7,916 bases of DNA from positions 1 through 7,916 of the forward strand of contig CALZHS010000061.1 in NCBI GenBank assembly GCA_945787265.1, given 5' to 3'. Origin of the DNA: an uncultured Gammaproteobacteria bacterium. Its GTDB lineage: Bacteria; Pseudomonadota; Gammaproteobacteria; GCA-001735895. Positions 6,833 through 7,916 of this stretch are shown here, one piece after another. Under the pieces are notes generated by a model. It had not been told where the DNA came from and made no database searches. It saw only the letters and a list, made by a program, of their open reading frames with translations. The position numbers and the translations under genes are program-made. How positions within the stretch are numbered: position 1 is the first letter of the stretch; every line of letters starts with the position of its first letter.

Positions 6833-6956
6833 TGCATCAAGGGTCACTGTCAAATACCCCGAGCTCACCTTAACATGGGATTCGTAATTACGGTAGGCAA
6901 TGCTCGCGCCCGCTTGCGGGAACAATCAAAATTTCGATTGCGGCAGGAATAGCCTA

Positions 6957-6973
6957 TACTCAGGGTCTGAGTA
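6957..6973. repeat. Inverted repeat TACTCAG-GGT-CTGAGTA
   Basis: Perfect 7-base arms around a 3-base centre. It overlaps the candidate -10 box (6955-6960) of the + strand gene at 7022, a position typical of a repressor operator. No family of regulator can be named from the motif. Confidence 0.45.
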
Positions 6974-6978
6974 ACGTA

Positions 6979-6990
6979 ATTTTCGAAAAT
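6979..6990. repeat. 12-base perfect palindrome ATTTTCGAAAAT
   Basis: A perfect palindrome located just downstream of the candidate transcription start for the gene at 7022, 32 bases before its ATG. It may form part of a composite operator with the inverted repeat at 6957-6973. AT-rich palindromes of this size can occur by chance. Confidence 0.35.
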
Positions 6991-7021
6991 AACTACAATA
7001 ACTAAAACTGGAACCCTGGGC

Positions 7022-7916
7022 ATGGCAACTGCATCACAAACAGGGGAGCAGCTAGGCGAACCGGGAGCGGGTCATCTCACCGTGTACGCCGATTTTAACT
7101 GTCCTTTCTGTTACGCGTTAAACGAACGCCTGCACGCGATGGACCTGCAAGACCGGGTCGAGTTTCGCAGTATCCAGCACGCCCCGTCCGTTTCCAGTAA
7201 GAAGGCGGGTTTCAAAGTGCTCAGCGAACTCACCATGGAAGTCGCCGAGGTGCGCCGTAGAGCCCCGTCGATCCGTATAAACGTTCCCATGTTTAAACCC
7301 AATACAGCCGCTGCGTCGACGCTGGTCAACGCGATTGATAAAAGCCAACCCGACAAGACGAGCGAGCTAAGGCGATGCCTGTTTCATGCATTGTGGATAG
7401 ACGGCAAGGATATTTCTGACCCAAAAGTGCTCGACGCATTACTGGATGAGCTCGATATCGAGCCGCCTGCCGAAGGGTCCGCGCCGGATAAGGAATTGGC
7501 CGAATGGCAAGCGCTGTGGGATGGCAACCGGGAGTATGATCACAACATACCGATCGTGATCAGCGATCGCGGTGAGGTCGTAGTCGGGTTTCCGCTCGAG
7601 TCCGAGCTGGATGCCTTCTTAACGACCGGCTCGATGATTTCGGACAGCGCGTTGCAGGGTGGCAGTGAGCAGCCAACGATGCAGCGGATACTGGTGCTGG
7701 ATGACGATGTTGAAAGCCTGCGGATGATCATCGAGCAAATGCGTGAGGTCCAGGTCGAAGTCGTATCCAGTTTTTCGGATCTGGTCGCGTTGGCGCTGGA
7801 TCACGGGATGCCGGACCTGGTATTGGCGAATACGGCATTGATTGACCGTATCGAGGGCACCGACTGGTGGCGTAATTCGACCGATTCCGATCTGGATACG
7901 GTAGTTCCGGTAATTT
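7022..7916 (+). CDS. DsbA-like thioredoxin-fold domain fused to a degenerate response-regulator receiver domain (3' partial)
   Basis: The reading frame is open from the ATG at 7022 to the window edge, giving 298 residues with the C-terminus missing. Residues 18-205 form a DsbA/HCCA-isomerase-like thioredoxin fold. The first strand HLTVYADF leads into C27-P-F-C30, then a helix (ALNERL), a long helical insertion, and a closing HNIPIVISDRGEVVVGFP (174-191) with P177 as the expected cis-proline. There is no signal peptide, so this domain should act in the cytoplasm, unlike classical periplasmic DsbA. Residues 221 onward form a receiver domain: QRILVLDDDVESLRMIIEQM (221-240) gives the first strand and acidic pocket (D227-D229). 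The third strand reads PDLVLANTALIDRIEG (264-279), and N270 occupies the usual phospho-acceptor Asp position. The window ends in the fourth strand. An output domain, perhaps GGDEF, probably follows but is not seen. The Shine-Dalgarno is modest (GGAA eight bases upstream). Confidence 0.8.
   Translation, partial: MATASQTGEQLGEPGAGHLTVYADFNCPFCYALNERLHAMDLQDRVEFRSIQHAPSVSSKKAGFKVLSELTMEVAEVRRRAPSIRINVPMFKPNTAAASTLVNAIDKSQPDKTSELRRCLFHALWIDGKDISDPKVLDALLDELDIEPPAEGSAPDKELAEWQALWDGNREYDHNIPIVISDRGEVVVGFPLESELDAFLTTGSMISDSALQGGSEQPTMQRILVLDDDVESLRMIIEQMREVQVEVVSSFSDLVALALDHGMPDLVLANTALIDRIEGTDWWRNSTDSDLDTVVPVI

Larger units (their letters stand above)
6833..7021. promoter_or_regulatory. Divergent promoter region with three palindromes
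   Basis: This space separates two divergent genes and should hold both promoters. On + a TATACT (6955-6960) could be the -10 of the gene at 7022, about 60 bases before its ATG, although the matching -35 is poor. Three palindromes follow in order: the imperfect 18-base CAATC-A-AAATTT-C-GATTG (6923-6940, one mismatched pair), TACTCAG-GGT-CTGAGTA (6957-6973), and ATTTTCGAAAAT (6979-6990). A small CCCGC-TT-GCGGG (6909-6920) is also present. The minus-strand promoter is not clear. Confidence 0.45.

Noticed and set aside
7022..7080. Periplasmic export of the DsbA-like domain
   Set aside because: The N-terminus is polar and has no hydrophobic core or basic start; the first strand begins by residue 18.
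7111..7356. Minus-strand open frames opposite the DsbA-receiver gene
   Set aside because: They are shadows: the + strand frame gives coherent thioredoxin-fold and receiver domains through the same stretch.

Overview
This window reads as ordinary chromosomal DNA of a proteobacterium, most likely a gammaproteobacterium. The evidence is an E. coli-type 448-residue NADP-linked glutamate dehydrogenase, a DUF3750 protein, a YhbQ-like GIY-YIG protein, an AlkB-family dioxygenase and a soluble class III nucleotide cyclase. Base composition is moderately GC-rich throughout. I see no insertion sequence, phage gene, CRISPR array, tRNA or rRNA. Species-level assignment is not possible from the sequence alone.

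Layout from left to right: a DUF3750 membrane-anchored protein on + (99-650) converges, with one base between stop codons, on a four-gene minus-strand cluster (3704 to 652). In transcription order the cluster is an SRPBCC/zinc-ribbon/adenylate cyclase (GTG start), a GIY-YIG nuclease-family protein, an AlkB-like 2-oxoglutarate dioxygenase (GTG start) and a small NTF2/SnoaL-like protein. Gaps are 8 bases, 1 base and an ATGA overlap, so it is very probably one operon. A 277-base gap (3705-3981) separates it from gdhA (5328 to 3982, minus), which has its own upstream region (5329-5512) with a promoter-like sequence and a strong dyad. Next is a minus-strand membrane-anchored protein with about four carboxypeptidase-regulatory-like beta-sandwich repeats (5513 to about 6832). 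It diverges from a + strand gene at 7022 that runs off the right edge. The space between these two holds three separate palindromes.

The most unusual gene is the last one. It is a cytoplasmic-looking DsbA-like thioredoxin-fold domain (CPFC motif and a cis-Pro candidate) fused to a response-regulator receiver domain whose phospho-acceptor position appears to be Asn. Its output domain lies outside the window. Second is the cyclase operon, which joins a likely cAMP-making enzyme carrying a ligand-pocket domain and a zinc ribbon to a probable alkylation-repair dioxygenase and a GIY-YIG protein. The rest (gdhA, DUF3750) is conventional. No clearly new multi-gene defence or mobile system is visible.
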